Of a stretch of 64,000 nt of DNA, positions 33,877 to 43,230 are shown piece by piece (positions within the stretch are counted from its first letter, which is position 1; each line of letters starts with the position of its first letter). The notes beneath the pieces are model-generated. The model did not search any database. It saw only the letters and a list, made by a program, of their open reading frames with translations, and had not been told where the DNA came from. Origin of the DNA: Nocardia cyriacigeorgica (GTDB taxonomy: Bacteria > Actinomycetota > Actinomycetes > Mycobacteriales > Mycobacteriaceae); the NCBI RefSeq assembly GCF_010858045.1, contig NZ_JAAGVC010000023.1, positions 1-64,000 on the forward strand, read 5' to 3'. Position numbers and translations under genes: made by a program.

Positions 33877-34530
33877 TCACGGCAGGGGCCGGGCGTCGCG
33901 TTGGCCGAGCAGGGCGGCCATCACCCCGGATTCCTGGGACTGGGCGTGGATCATCGACCGCGCGGTCTCCTTGACCGGTCCGGATTCGATGAGTTGATCG
34001 GCCGCCTGCGCCATCGCCACGCCGCCCTGGTGGTGGCGCAGCATGAGTTGCAGGAACAGGATTTCGGCGGCGCGGCCCCGGGCGGCGGACAAGGCATCGA
34101 GCTCGGCCATGGTCGCCATCCCGGGCATGGGGTGCCCGGCCGGGGCGTGCGCGCCGGCCGGGCCGGTGTGATGTGCCGGTTCGGCAGCGGCCCGCATCCA
34201 GGCCATCGGCTGTGGGGACAGCGGAGACGCGTTCGCCAAGCGCAGCCATCCGAGCATGGTGCCGATCTCCAGTCGCTGGGTGTCGGCCATCTGCTGGGCG
34301 AGCCGCGCGACGGCGGGGTCGACGGCCGGATCGAGTCGCTGCACCATGATCAGGGCCTGCTGATGGTGGGCGGTCATGTCCTGGACGAAGCCGATCTCGA
34401 CCGCGTCGAGCACCGGATCGGCCGGTCGGTCGTCATCGACGAACAGCGGGCGCAGCGCCGCGCCGATGACGAGCAGCAACACCGCGACCGCCGCGTACCC
34501 GGCGATCCGCATTCCACGCGGCATGCTCAC
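33877..34530 (-). CDS. DUF305 membrane-anchored protein
   Basis: A 217-residue DUF305 protein with one N-terminal membrane anchor (residues 8-28) and two ferritin-like helical repeats (FVQDMTAHHQQALIMVQR and FLQLMLRHHQGGVAMAQ). A His/Met-rich linker lies between. The HH pairs and Met residues suggest metal binding, and DUF305 proteins are often linked to copper tolerance. The GTG start overlaps the stop of the LVIVD gene (GTGA), so the pair is cotranslated. Confidence 0.88.
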   Translation of the reverse strand: MSMPRGMRIAGYAAVAVLLLVIGAALRPLFVDDDRPADPVLDAVEIGFVQDMTAHHQQALIMVQRLDPAVDPAVARLAQQMADTQRLEIGTMLGWLRLANASPLSPQPMAWMRAAAEPAHHTGPAGAHAPAGHPMPGMATMAELDALSAARGRAAEILFLQLMLRHHQGGVAMAQAADQLIESGPVKETARSMIHAQSQESGVMAALLGQRDARPLP

Positions 34531-36101
34531 GATCCGACGATCGAGGACTGGTTCGGCGGCGGCGTGTACACGCCGTTGTTCAGCTCCAGCACCATGAAGC
34601 CGTTATCCGAACACGCCACATACAGCTTGTTGCCGCGCCATTCCGGCGGGGAGAAACACCAGTCGGTGGAGACGTCGCCGAAGGCGAGCCGCCCGGTACG
34701 CGGTGTGAGCGCGTCCATCGGGTTGAACTGGCCCTCGAGCACCGCGCGTACGGCGTTCGGCGCGCTCATCAACGGCACGCCGATGATGGACGCCAGCGCG
34801 TGCGGTGAATTCCACAGCTCGAGGTTGCGTCCGGTGCGGGCCGGGGGATTGAAGTAGGCGATCTCGCGGATATTGTCCGGATCGCGTACGTCGAAGACCC
34901 GGATGCCCGAGGAAATCCAGCCGCAGGCGAGCGCGGTCGGGTTCTCCTGCCGGTCGGCGGCGCAGTAGTGGGATTCGTAGGCGAAGGCCGAGCCGCCCAT
35001 CGAGGAGCCGATATTGCTGTCGATGTGCTGCGGAAGATTGATCTCGAGCTTGAGTTTGGCCGCCACCTTCGGCGCGGTGTCATCGGAGATATCGATCAGC
35101 TTGACCCCACCGGATCCGCCCTCGTCGACGGTGTAGAGATACGGCTTGCCGTCGTAGCTGACCGGCACGCTGTGCTGGGTCGCCCAGCCGTCGGTCCAGA
35201 ACACCCGGCCGATGTGATGGACCTGCGGATTCGGATCGCGCCGCTGCACCGCACTGATGTCGAGCACGGTGAAGCCGCCGAGCGCGGAGATGTACATGCG
35301 GTTGCCGTCGGGGCTGATGCCGAAGCCGTGCGCCTCGATGCCGGTGAGGCCCTGCCACACCACATGCGGATTCGACGGATCGGTCAGGTCGACCGCGCTG
35401 ACGAACCCGGGTGCGATGCCCGAGGCCCAGTAGGTGCGGCCGTCGGGGGAGAACCCGCCCTCATGCGTGGTGATCGGCAGCGGCATGGCCAGATTCGTGC
35501 CGGGGCCCGGATTCAGCAGCCGAGGATGCGCGCAGTCGGAGATGTCGTACACCGACAGATAGCCGACGCCGATGCCCACCGGGACACCGGTGCCGACCAG
35601 CAGTTTACGTTCCTTGTTGACCTTCAGGCTCTCCCATGTGCCCGCGAGCATCGCCGGCTCGGTCAGGGTGGCCGTCGGCCGCGGATTCGCCGGATCGGAG
35701 ACGTCGAGCACCTGCACGCCACGACCCTCGCCGAGCAGATTGCCGGGGAAGAACGAGCCCATGTACGCGCAGTGCTCGAAGCTGGTGGAGGTGATACCCG
35801 CACCGCGCCCGGCGAACTGGCCCACCATCGACATATTGCAGCGATAGCCCTGGGTGCTGCGCCCGCTGTCGCGATCGGCGGCCGGAACATCGCCCTGGAG
35901 GCCGGGTTCGGGCATCGAGCCGGGGCCGCAGTCGGCGCGCGGCACCGAGGTCCGGCCGACGTCGAGGAATTCGCGCACGCCAGTGGCGATATCGGATTGC
36001 AGGTCGGCCGACGCGCCCGCGGGCAGCATCATCGTGGCGATCAATGCCGCCGCGGCCAAGGCGAACGGCCTGGCCCGGCGCAGCTTCAACGGACGCCTCA
36101 T
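34527..36101 (-). CDS. Secreted LVIVD-repeat beta-propeller protein
   Basis: A 524-residue exported protein with a signal peptide (residues 1-30, ending PAGASA). Repeated VLDVSDPANP, VYDISDCAHP, AVDLTDPSNP, LIDISDDTAP and VFDVRDPDNI units form a propeller. Such proteins are commonly encoded beside DUF305 proteins in actinobacteria; the biochemical role is unknown. The ATG at 36101 is preceded by GGGGGA. Several Cys residues could form extracytoplasmic disulfides. Confidence 0.85.
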   Translation of the reverse strand: MRRPLKLRRARPFALAAAALIATMMLPAGASADLQSDIATGVREFLDVGRTSVPRADCGPGSMPEPGLQGDVPAADRDSGRSTQGYRCNMSMVGQFAGRGAGITSTSFEHCAYMGSFFPGNLLGEGRGVQVLDVSDPANPRPTATLTEPAMLAGTWESLKVNKERKLLVGTGVPVGIGVGYLSVYDISDCAHPRLLNPGPGTNLAMPLPITTHEGGFSPDGRTYWASGIAPGFVSAVDLTDPSNPHVVWQGLTGIEAHGFGISPDGNRMYISALGGFTVLDISAVQRRDPNPQVHHIGRVFWTDGWATQHSVPVSYDGKPYLYTVDEGGSGGVKLIDISDDTAPKVAAKLKLEINLPQHIDSNIGSSMGGSAFAYESHYCAADRQENPTALACGWISSGIRVFDVRDPDNIREIAYFNPPARTGRNLELWNSPHALASIIGVPLMSAPNAVRAVLEGQFNPMDALTPRTGRLAFGDVSTDWCFSPPEWRGNKLYVACSDNGFMVLELNNGVYTPPPNQSSIVGS

Positions 36102-36424
36102 CGCATCCCCCAACTTTCTGTTGTCCGACTCACGTCGGCCCCGCAGCGGGATGGATAGCGTCCCAGACAGCAGGGCCGACGTTACTGACCGGAGTTTAAT
36201 AAGGGCGCGTCGGGGCGGGAGCGTTTTCGCGGAATTGCCCGCCGCGACCGGCGCTCAGCGCGAAGGCATCGGCTCTGACCAGGTGGAACGTTGTGCTGCA
36301 TGGAGGGATACGGTGCTGGACGGCGGGACCGAGCCAGGGCCCGTTGATCGACGTCGGTGCTCGGATGTGGTAGTTCCACTGTCTGTGAAACTCGCACAGC
36401 GAGCGCCTCGGTCGAGTCGGCTAC
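36102..36424. other. Intergenic region upstream of the LVIVD gene
   Basis: A 323-bp stretch between two minus-strand genes; it should hold the promoter of the LVIVD/DUF305 pair. No convincing promoter hexamers, palindrome or gene were recognised. Confidence 0.4.
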
Positions 36425-37345
36425 TCAGTGGGTAGGCGCCGCCGCTGCTGCCTCGAGCAATCGCTCGCACGCCCGCAATAACCGGGCCCGCAACGGGGCG
36501 GCCCGCTCCGCGAGCGCGGACTGAGCGCGCGCGTATTCGCTTCGCCCGGCTGCGGTTTCGATGGTGACGGGCTCGTAGCCGTACTCGGTGAGATCGTAAG
36601 GACTGGCTCGCATATCGAGTTCTCTTGCAGCGCAAGCGAGTTCGAAGCAATCCGCCAGCAGGTCGGAGTCGATGAGCGGGACGAGTTTGAAACCCCACTT
36701 GTACAGGTCCATGTTCGCGTGCAGGCAGCCCGGCTGTTCCCGCAGCGGTTGATCATCGCGGGTGAGCACTTGGTTGTTGCGGCCGAGGGCGTCAGCGGTG
36801 AAGAACCGATAGGCGTCGAAATGCGTGCAGCGCAACGACATCGACTCGACCACCGCATCGGTCTCCGCCCGGCCCAGACGCAACGGCACCGCCCCGTGCC
36901 GCACCTCATCGGAGCGATACACCATCGCCCATTCGTGCAGCCCGAAACACGACAGCTGCGCCGGCCGCCCTGCCGTCGCCCGCAGCAGCCGAGCCACGAA
37001 CTCGATGGTGTCACGCCGCTTCGCCAGAAATGCCGGATCGGGCGTCGCGACCATTCCCGAACCCATATCCACCTGGTGATACCCGCGCGCTCCCGCGTAT
37101 TCGGCAGCCTCCGCTAGGCCCACCCCGAAGCCGGGATGCCACCTTCGCAATTGCGCCGGCTTATGCCCGTAATACGTGAACAGGAAATCGATGACCGGAT
37201 GCGCCGCGCCCGCCGCCCTGCGCCGCAGGTACGGCCCGACCAGCTCGTCGATGCGTTCCCGATGCGCCCGCGCCCGCTCCCGCCACTCGACCTGCGGCAA
37301 TACCCGCAGGTCGGGGGAGTGGTCGAGATCGTTGGGCGTACTCAC
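36425..37345 (-). CDS. Conserved actinobacterial protein annotated as 3-methyladenine DNA glycosylase
   Basis: A 306-residue protein matching a conserved actinobacterial family usually annotated as 3-methyladenine DNA glycosylase. Landmarks are HPVIDFLFTYYGHKPAQLRR, CFGLHEWAMVYR, PGCLHANMDLYKW and LDMRASPYDLTEYGY. I see no helix-hairpin-helix or other glycosylase motif, so the enzymatic label rests on annotation tradition. The GTG at 37345 matches the family start. It is divergent from a TetR gene at 37484. Confidence 0.7.
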   Translation of the reverse strand: MSTPNDLDHSPDLRVLPQVEWRERARAHRERIDELVGPYLRRRAAGAAHPVIDFLFTYYGHKPAQLRRWHPGFGVGLAEAAEYAGARGYHQVDMGSGMVATPDPAFLAKRRDTIEFVARLLRATAGRPAQLSCFGLHEWAMVYRSDEVRHGAVPLRLGRAETDAVVESMSLRCTHFDAYRFFTADALGRNNQVLTRDDQPLREQPGCLHANMDLYKWGFKLVPLIDSDLLADCFELACAARELDMRASPYDLTEYGYEPVTIETAAGRSEYARAQSALAERAAPLRARLLRACERLLEAAAAAPTH

Positions 37346-37453
37346 CCGTTCATTTTCCCGCACCCTCCCGTGACGGACGACGCGCCCTCGACCCGCGCCT
37401 CGACCGGATTCGGGCACCTCCATACACCGCTATCATCGGGGCAACGATAATAT

Positions 37454-37474
37454 TAGCGCCGTTAACTAGTGCTA
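37454..37474. promoter_or_regulatory. Possible operator upstream of the TetR gene
   Basis: TAGCGC and GTGCTA form an imperfect 21-bp inverted repeat with a central GTTAAC, 10 bp before the TetR start. Only some positions pair, so support is modest. Confidence 0.3.
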
Positions 37475-37483
37475 GGTGGTGCC

Positions 37484-38104
37484 ATGGCAACGTCGAATAC
37501 GCCGTACCATCACGGCGACCTTCCTGCCGCGCTGGTTCGGGCTGCGATCGAGCTGCTGGAGGAGAACGGCGAGCTGTCGCTGCGGGCGGCGGCGCGGCGG
37601 GCCGGGGTGTCCACGGCGGCGCCGTATCGGCATTTCGCCGATCGGGAGGCGCTGGTGTCGGCGGTGGCCGCGGTGGGGTATCGGGAGCTGGCTGCCGCAC
37701 TGGCGGCCGCGAACCCGGCGCCGAAGACGGCGGAGGATTTCTCCGACATCGCGATTGCCTATGTTCAGTTCGCGTTGGCCCGCCCTGGCCTGTTCCGGGC
37801 CATGTTTTCCGAGCCGTGCGATCCCACAAGTCCCGAGCGCGTGGCGGCCACCGAAGCCATCCACGAATACGTGCGGTCGATCGTGCGTCAGGCGTTTCCG
37901 GACGCGGACGTGGAGGCGCTGGCCACCGCCATGTGGTCGATCGTGCATGGGTTGGCGTTTCTGTTCCTGCACGGCAAGTTCGACGCCGACGCGCCGGGGG
38001 AGCCCGCCGCCACTGTCAGCGCGGCGGTGCGCTCGGTGCTCGGGCCGGCGGTGCGGCCCCGGTCCCGGCGAACGGCGCGGTCGGCCGTCCGGTCGCATTC
38101 TTGA
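37484..38104 (+). CDS. TetR-family regulator with WHG-type C-terminal domain
   Basis: A 206-residue TetR regulator: YHHGDLPAALVRAAIELLEE start, helix-turn-helix RRAGVSTAAPYRHFADREAL, and a WHG-type ligand domain with RPGLFRAMFSEP and ATAMWSIVHGLAFL. It is a clear paralogue of the TetR at 49349-49945. It ends exactly where the convergent quinone oxidoreductase ends, with no gap. It is a candidate regulator of the 19-bp operators described at 39119 and elsewhere. Confidence 0.87.
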   Translation: MATSNTPYHHGDLPAALVRAAIELLEENGELSLRAAARRAGVSTAAPYRHFADREALVSAVAAVGYRELAAALAAANPAPKTAEDFSDIAIAYVQFALARPGLFRAMFSEPCDPTSPERVAATEAIHEYVRSIVRQAFPDADVEALATAMWSIVHGLAFLFLHGKFDADAPGEPAATVSAAVRSVLGPAVRPRSRRTARSAVRSHS

Positions 38105-39097
38105 TCAGGGTTCGCGCACCGTCAGCAGCACCTTGCCGACCGTCTGCGCCGAATCCAGCAAAGGATGCGCATCGGCGACCTCGGAAATCGGGATCTCCGC
38201 CGAAACAACCGGCCGGACAGCACCTTCGGCGATACGCGGCCACAGCTCCCGGCGCAGCGCGGCAATGATCTCGGCCTTGGATCCGGGGCCGCGTTCGGGC
38301 CGCCTGCGCAGGTTCGTCACGTGGATGGAACCGCGTTTGCTCAGCAGGATTCCGAGGTTCACCTCGGCGACCGCACCGTCCTGCAACCCGATGATGGTCA
38401 GGTCGCCGTCCTCGGCCAGCGCATCCACATTGCGCGCCAGGTAGCCGGCGCCCATGATGTCGAGAATCACGTCGGCGCCGCCGTATTCCTCCGTGACGGC
38501 GGAGACGAAATCCTGTTCGCGGTAATTGATCAGCGTGTCCGCGCCGAGGTCGCGGCAGCGGTCGAGCTTGAACTGTGATCCGGCGGTCACCGCGACCCGC
38601 GCGCCCAGCGCCTTACCGACCTGGATCGCATGCGTGCCGATCCCGCTGCCGCCGCCGTGGATCAGCAGCGTCTGCCCCTGATGCAGGCCCCCGGCCATAG
38701 CCACATTCGACCAGACGGTGGCTGCCGCTTCGGGCAGGGCCGCGGCGGCCGTCAGGCTCACACCGTCGGGCACCGGCAGCACCTGCGTGGCCGGCACGTT
38801 CACCCGTTCGGCATAACCCCCACCGGGTAGCAGCGCGCATACGGCATCACCCGGGCCCCATTCGGTGACGCCAGCACCGACCGCGGCCACGATGCCGGAA
38901 ACCTCGAGGCCGAGGATGTCGCTGGCACCGGGCGGCGGCGGATAGACGCCCCACCGCTGCATGATGTCGGCGCGGTTCACCCCGGCGGCGACCACATCGA
39001 TCGCCACTTCGCCGGGGCCGGGTGCGGGCAGATCCTCGACCTCCCGCCAGTTCATGACCTCAGGTCCTCCGTAGCCGTTCAGCGTCACCGCGAACAT
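38105..39097 (-). CDS. NADPH:quinone oxidoreductase (PIG3-like, zinc-independent MDR)
   Basis: A 330-residue medium-chain reductase of the quinone oxidoreductase group: AAGVNRADIMQRWGVYPPPP, then HGGGSGIGTHAIQ as the nucleotide-binding loop. It lacks the structural-zinc Cys cluster. Such enzymes reduce quinones or alpha,beta-unsaturated carbonyls with NADPH. A 19-bp operator lies 22 bp upstream of the ATG, identical in type to those of other redox genes in the window. Confidence 0.9.
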   Translation of the reverse strand: MFAVTLNGYGGPEVMNWREVEDLPAPGPGEVAIDVVAAGVNRADIMQRWGVYPPPPGASDILGLEVSGIVAAVGAGVTEWGPGDAVCALLPGGGYAERVNVPATQVLPVPDGVSLTAAAALPEAAATVWSNVAMAGGLHQGQTLLIHGGGSGIGTHAIQVGKALGARVAVTAGSQFKLDRCRDLGADTLINYREQDFVSAVTEEYGGADVILDIMGAGYLARNVDALAEDGDLTIIGLQDGAVAEVNLGILLSKRGSIHVTNLRRRPERGPGSKAEIIAALRRELWPRIAEGAVRPVVSAEIPISEVADAHPLLDSAQTVGKVLLTVREP

Positions 39098-39118
39098 ATC
39101 GATCCTTCCGATCGGGGT

Positions 39119-39137
39119 ATGTAAACAATGCTTACAT
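39119..39137. promoter_or_regulatory. 19-bp operator, site A (quinone oxidoreductase)
   Basis: ATGTAAACAATGCTTACAT has perfect 6-bp arms ATGTAA/TTACAT. On the minus strand it reads ATGTAAGCATTGTTTACAT, which matches site B at 45194 in 15 of 19 positions. Confidence 0.7.
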
Positions 39138-39189
39138 TACCCGTGGTGGCGGTGGCGTCAACACGGTGGAGTCGATGATCACATCCGTC

Positions 39190-40443
39190 TCACCGGCCCG
39201 CGGAGCTGCGGTGGCGCGAGGCGGGCTCGCCGCGCCAATGAAGAATCTCCAGTGCGGCAGCCACAGCAAGGATGTTGTCCGACAAGGGTTTCGGCAGAAG
39301 TTCATCGGCTCGGGCCAGTCGGCGGATGATGGTGTTGCGGTGGATGAACATGTGTTGCGCAGTGCGTGAGGTGTTGCACAACAGCTGGATGTAGACCCGG
39401 AGCACGGTCAGGGTTTCCGGTTCCGCGGTCAGCAGTTCGCCCAGGGTGTCGTGTACGAATTCGTCGGCAAGGGCCGGATCTCTGGTCATCAGGGCGACCA
39501 CGGCGATGTCGTCGTAGCGGGCCACCTGTTGCGGTGCGGTGAGCCGCGCGAGCAGCTGCTGCGTCGTCGCCGCTTCGAGATGGCTGCGCCGGAACCCGTC
39601 GACTCCTCGGCCGGGCCGGCCGATCGCCACGCGGATGCTGCCGAAGGCCGACAACTCCGCGGTGAGTGCCGCGGTATCGAGGACCGTTGCGGTCGGCAGC
39701 CACAACCAGAGCGCGTTCGCGCTGGCGATCACCGTCAACCGACCGGGCCCGCCGCTGTGCCGGGTCAGAATCTCGGCGGCGGCATCGAGTTCGCCGGCCG
39801 CTGTCGCCGACTCGTCCCACACGATCGCGGCGGTATGCGGGCCGGTGAGGCGGTAGCCCAATTGCGATTCCGCCCGCGCCGGGGTGATGGTTGCCCCTTC
39901 GATGAGCAGCGTCGCGGCAGTCAGCCGCTCCGCATGCGTACCGCGAGTCAGTGCGCGACGTTCGGCGTCCATCGCCTCGCCCACCGCATCGACGATGTCG
40001 TCGATGAAGGTGTTGGCCGACTGCGCCGAGAGATCGAACAGTTCGGGCAGGTCGGCCGGCTCGGCGGCCAGGGTGAAGCAGGTCTGCATCCAGTGACGCC
40101 AGGCCAGGCTCTGGCCGGTGCGGTAGGCGTTGAGCACCGATGTGTCCAAGCCCCTGCGCACCATGTCCCGAGCGCTGGCCAGCAGTTCGGGCGGCACATC
40201 GGCGGCGACGCGCCGGCCCGGAGCGTGCATATTGGCGAATGCCCATTGCCGCAGTACCGCGACGTTTCCCCGCTGGACGGCCTCGGCCAGGACGGGGTCT
40301 TCGGCGATCGGCCGCAGCGGCCCGCCCCGCAACGTCTCCGCGCGCTCACCGAACCAGGTGGCTGCGGAATCGAACGCGGCCTGCGCGGCGCGCCGCCAGA
40401 TCTCGGCAACGCGCGGCGACGGATGCGGCCATGACTGCTCCAT
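39190..40443 (-). CDS. PucR/CdaR-family transcriptional regulator
   Basis: A 417-residue regulator with an N-terminal RsbRD-like helical domain, a central GGDEF-like/CdaR domain, and the C-terminal PucR helix-turn-helix (NTSRTAQHMFIHRNTIIRRL, then ARADELL). Starts are uncertain: the ATG at 40443 lacks a clear ribosome binding site and a TTG at 40473 is possible. It is divergent from the YhgE/Pip-like membrane protein, which it may control. Confidence 0.85.
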   Translation of the reverse strand: MEQSWPHPSPRVAEIWRRAAQAAFDSAATWFGERAETLRGGPLRPIAEDPVLAEAVQRGNVAVLRQWAFANMHAPGRRVAADVPPELLASARDMVRRGLDTSVLNAYRTGQSLAWRHWMQTCFTLAAEPADLPELFDLSAQSANTFIDDIVDAVGEAMDAERRALTRGTHAERLTAATLLIEGATITPARAESQLGYRLTGPHTAAIVWDESATAAGELDAAAEILTRHSGGPGRLTVIASANALWLWLPTATVLDTAALTAELSAFGSIRVAIGRPGRGVDGFRRSHLEAATTQQLLARLTAPQQVARYDDIAVVALMTRDPALADEFVHDTLGELLTAEPETLTVLRVYIQLLCNTSRTAQHMFIHRNTIIRRLARADELLPKPLSDNILAVAAALEILHWRGEPASRHRSSAGR

Positions 40444-40567
40444 ATGAACACTATGCACCCGGCCCGCCGTCAATCAGGGGCATTGTGTGCTCGATCGTGC
40501 GGTGTGTTCGGAGGATCGTTGGTCGCGTTGCGCAGTGCGACCACTCACCCGACCAGGAGCATTCGAT

Positions 40568-41902
40568 ATGAGCGACAACTTCGTCACCGACCGCGCATCG
40601 GCCTCGGCCGCCGGGGCGCGCTCGATCCGTTTCCGGTGGATCATGCCGGTCGCCGTGGTGACGGTGTTCGCGTCACTGCTGGGCCTGATGTACCTGGCGT
40701 ACGTCGCGAAACCGGATCAGAACCTGCACGACTACCCGATCGCGGTCGTCAACAAGGATGTCGGCACCGAACTCGGCCCGCCCGGGCATCGGACCCACAT
40801 CGACTACGGCGCTCGAGTGGTCGACGCCATCACGGCGAACAGCCCCGACGAACGGTTCGACCTGCGTGTGGTCGGCATCAACGAAGCCAACCAGCTGATG
40901 CAGGACGGCCAGGTCTACGGTGCTGTGATCATTCCCGGCGATTTCACCCAGCAATTGGTGAACCTCGGCGCCGGGCCGGTGGTGCAGGGTGAGCTGCGGC
41001 GGCCGTCGATCACCGTCGAGACCAATCCGCGTCTGGGGCCGTTCAGTACCTCGATCACCACTCGCTTTGCCGACCAGGCGATCGCGTCGGTTAACGCCGC
41101 GCTCGGCCCCGAACTCACCGCCCGGGTACAGCAACAACTCGGCGCGGGCGTGCCGATCGGCGCCGCGACACAGTTGATGCTGAACGACTCCGTCGAACGG
41201 GTGGTGCAGCCCTACCACGGCATGCCCGAGGGCACCGGCCAGGGGCTGACCGCGTTCTTTGTCGCGCTGACCATCCTGCTGGCAGGGATGACCGGAGCCA
41301 TGACCGTCCACGCCATCATCGACTCCATGCTGGGCTTCGCGCCCACCGAATACGGCCCCTACTTCAGCCATGCACCCGCCTCGCCGATATCGCGCCTGCG
41401 CACCCTGCTGATCAAATGGGGCACGATGGCGGTGGCCGCGGCAGTGAGCTCGGGCGCTCTGATCGCTATCGGTGCGGCTTTGGACGTGCACATCGACCGG
41501 CCGTTGGCGCTGTTCCTCTACAGCACCTTCGCGATGACGGCGGTCGGCGTCACCGCGTTGACGATCATGGCGGCTGTGGGTTCGGTGGGCATCCTGGTCA
41601 ATCTGATCCTGTTCGTCATCCTGGGTATGCCCTCGGCCGGTGGCACCATCCCGGTGGAGGCGACGCCACGATTCTTCGACCGGCTGGCCGACTTCGAACC
41701 GCTGCGTCAGGTCTACTTGGCCGTCCGTTCGCTGATGTATTTCGACGGCAGCGCGGCGGCCGGTCTGGACCGCGGATTCTGGATGACCGTCATCGGCCTG
41801 GCCATCGGCATCGTGTCCGGTGTGCTGATCACCGCCTTCTACGATCGGAAAGGCCTGACGCGCACCGCGCGACCCGCTGCCCTAGCCGTACAGCCGGCCT
41901 GA
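40568..41902 (+). CDS. YhgE/Pip-like ABC-2-type membrane protein
   Basis: A 444-residue membrane protein with one N-terminal transmembrane helix (about residues 22-44), a 180-residue extracytoplasmic domain (PIAVVNKDVGTELG, VYGAVIIPGDFTQQ) and about six C-terminal helices. This is the layout of YhgE/Pip and ABC-2 permease proteins, relatives of which act in secretion or efflux. AGGAG precedes the ATG. No ATPase gene is adjacent. It is followed by a perfect terminator. Confidence 0.82.
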   Translation: MSDNFVTDRASASAAGARSIRFRWIMPVAVVTVFASLLGLMYLAYVAKPDQNLHDYPIAVVNKDVGTELGPPGHRTHIDYGARVVDAITANSPDERFDLRVVGINEANQLMQDGQVYGAVIIPGDFTQQLVNLGAGPVVQGELRRPSITVETNPRLGPFSTSITTRFADQAIASVNAALGPELTARVQQQLGAGVPIGAATQLMLNDSVERVVQPYHGMPEGTGQGLTAFFVALTILLAGMTGAMTVHAIIDSMLGFAPTEYGPYFSHAPASPISRLRTLLIKWGTMAVAAAVSSGALIAIGAALDVHIDRPLALFLYSTFAMTAVGVTALTIMAAVGSVGILVNLILFVILGMPSAGGTIPVEATPRFFDRLADFEPLRQVYLAVRSLMYFDGSAAAGLDRGFWMTVIGLAIGIVSGVLITAFYDRKGLTRTARPAALAVQPA

Positions 41903-41916
41903 TCACGATCGAACGC

Positions 41917-41954
41917 CGTTCGGCCTGAACAGTTTCGGCTGTTCAGGCCGAACG
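41917..41954. terminator. Perfect 16-bp terminator stem between convergent genes
   Basis: CGTTCGGCCTGAACAG (41917-41932) pairs perfectly with CTGTTCAGGCCGAACG (41939-41954) around a TTTCGG loop. Confidence 0.88.
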
Positions 41955-42007
41955 ACGTGTCGTGCTGGTGAGTATCGGAACTGTCATGAATGCCGGGCCG
42001 GACGATC

Positions 42008-42970
42008 TCAATGCAGCGCGGCGCGCAGCGTGTCCTGTGCCAGTGTGATGGCCGCGGTCGCGGCATGGGTCGAGCGCATCGAGTTGATCATCATGAAATC
42101 GTGGATGATCCCGCCGAAGCGCACCTGGGTGACGGGCACACCGGCCGCGCGGAGTTTGGCCGCGTACGCCTCGCCCTCGTCACGCAGGACATCGGCCTCG
42201 GCGGTGATCACCAGCGCGGGCGGCAGGCCCGACAGCTGCTCGATCGATGCGCGCAGCGGGGAGGCGTAGATCTCGTCGCGCTGGGCCTCATTCTCGGTGT
42301 ACTGGTCCCAGAACCACTTCATACCCTCCCGGGCGAGGAAATAGTGCTCGGCGAACTGGTGATAGGAATCGGTGTCGAAATCGGCGTTGGTCACCGGGTA
42401 CAGCAGCACCTGCTGGGTGACGCGGACATCGCCGCGATCCTTGGCCATCAGCGTGAATACGGCGGACATATTGCCGCCGACGGAATCACCGGCGACGGCG
42501 AAACGTGATGCGTCGAGCCCCTTTTCGGCACCGTGGGCGACCACCCACTGAGCAGCGGCGTAATTCTGTTCAATGGCCGTCGGGTATTTCGCCTCCGGCG
42601 ACAGCGTGTATTCGGGGAAGACCGCAGCGGCTCCGGCGCCGACGGCGAGTTCACGCACGAGGCGGTCATGGGTATGCGCATTGCCGAAAACCCAACCCGC
42701 ACCGTGGATATAGAAGACGACGGGCAGCGTTCCGGTGGCGCCCGCCGGTTTCACGATGCGCACGGGAACCGACCCGGTCGGCCCGCCCTCGACGGTGATC
42801 CACTCTTCGTCGACCGCGGGTTTGTCGATGTCACCGGACTGGACTTCGTCCACGGCCTTCCGGCCTTCTTCCGGTGGTAGCTGATACAAGAACGGCGGTG
42901 AATCGGTGGCCTTGCAGAATTCGGCGGCCTCGGGTTCGAGGACCGGCTTGGTGTGCTGGTTCGTTGCCAT
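42008..42970 (-). CDS. Hormone-sensitive-lipase-family alpha/beta hydrolase (paralogue)
   Basis: A 320-residue HSL-type esterase with HGAGWVFG, GDSVGG, EADVLRDEG and GIIHDF. It is the same length as, and very similar to, the hydrolase at 27581-28543. The ATG at 42970 or the GTG at 42976 may be used; GGGAG lies upstream of both. A weaker copy of the 19-bp operator lies at 43028-43046. Unlike its paralogue it stands alone rather than in an AraC-led operon. Confidence 0.88.
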   Translation of the reverse strand: MATNQHTKPVLEPEAAEFCKATDSPPFLYQLPPEEGRKAVDEVQSGDIDKPAVDEEWITVEGGPTGSVPVRIVKPAGATGTLPVVFYIHGAGWVFGNAHTHDRLVRELAVGAGAAAVFPEYTLSPEAKYPTAIEQNYAAAQWVVAHGAEKGLDASRFAVAGDSVGGNMSAVFTLMAKDRGDVRVTQQVLLYPVTNADFDTDSYHQFAEHYFLAREGMKWFWDQYTENEAQRDEIYASPLRASIEQLSGLPPALVITAEADVLRDEGEAYAAKLRAAGVPVTQVRFGGIIHDFMMINSMRSTHAATAAITLAQDTLRAALH

Positions 42971-43027
42971 GGACACTTGCTCCCATCATGAGAAGGTGTG
43001 CGGTGTCGGGATCAGGCTAGTCCTGCG

Positions 43028-43046
43028 ATGTTAACGGTGGCAACAC
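43028..43046. promoter_or_regulatory. Weak match to the 19-bp operator, site E
   Basis: ATGTTAACGGTGGCAACAC matches most fixed positions of sites A-D and keeps the TGTT/AACA arms. It lies about 58 bp before the hydrolase start at 42970. Confidence 0.3.
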
Positions 43047-43230
43047 TTTGGTGGAAATCGTTGTGCTCGAACGATTTCGGACTATCGATCGATACTGGGT
43101 ACAGATCGCGAGTCTTGATGGATGGGTTATGGGCGCCAAGCGGTGATTTGCTGGCGCAGGCTCGTGTGGAACGTCATTCCCAAGTGGTCGGTAGGTTACT
43201 TCGGCTCACCGCGCGCTATCGATCGCTGGC

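Noticed and set aside
34968..36158. Plus-strand frame of about 396 codons opposite the LVIVD gene
   Set aside because: The minus-strand frame has a signal peptide and repeats; the plus-strand frame is Arg/His-rich with no domain.
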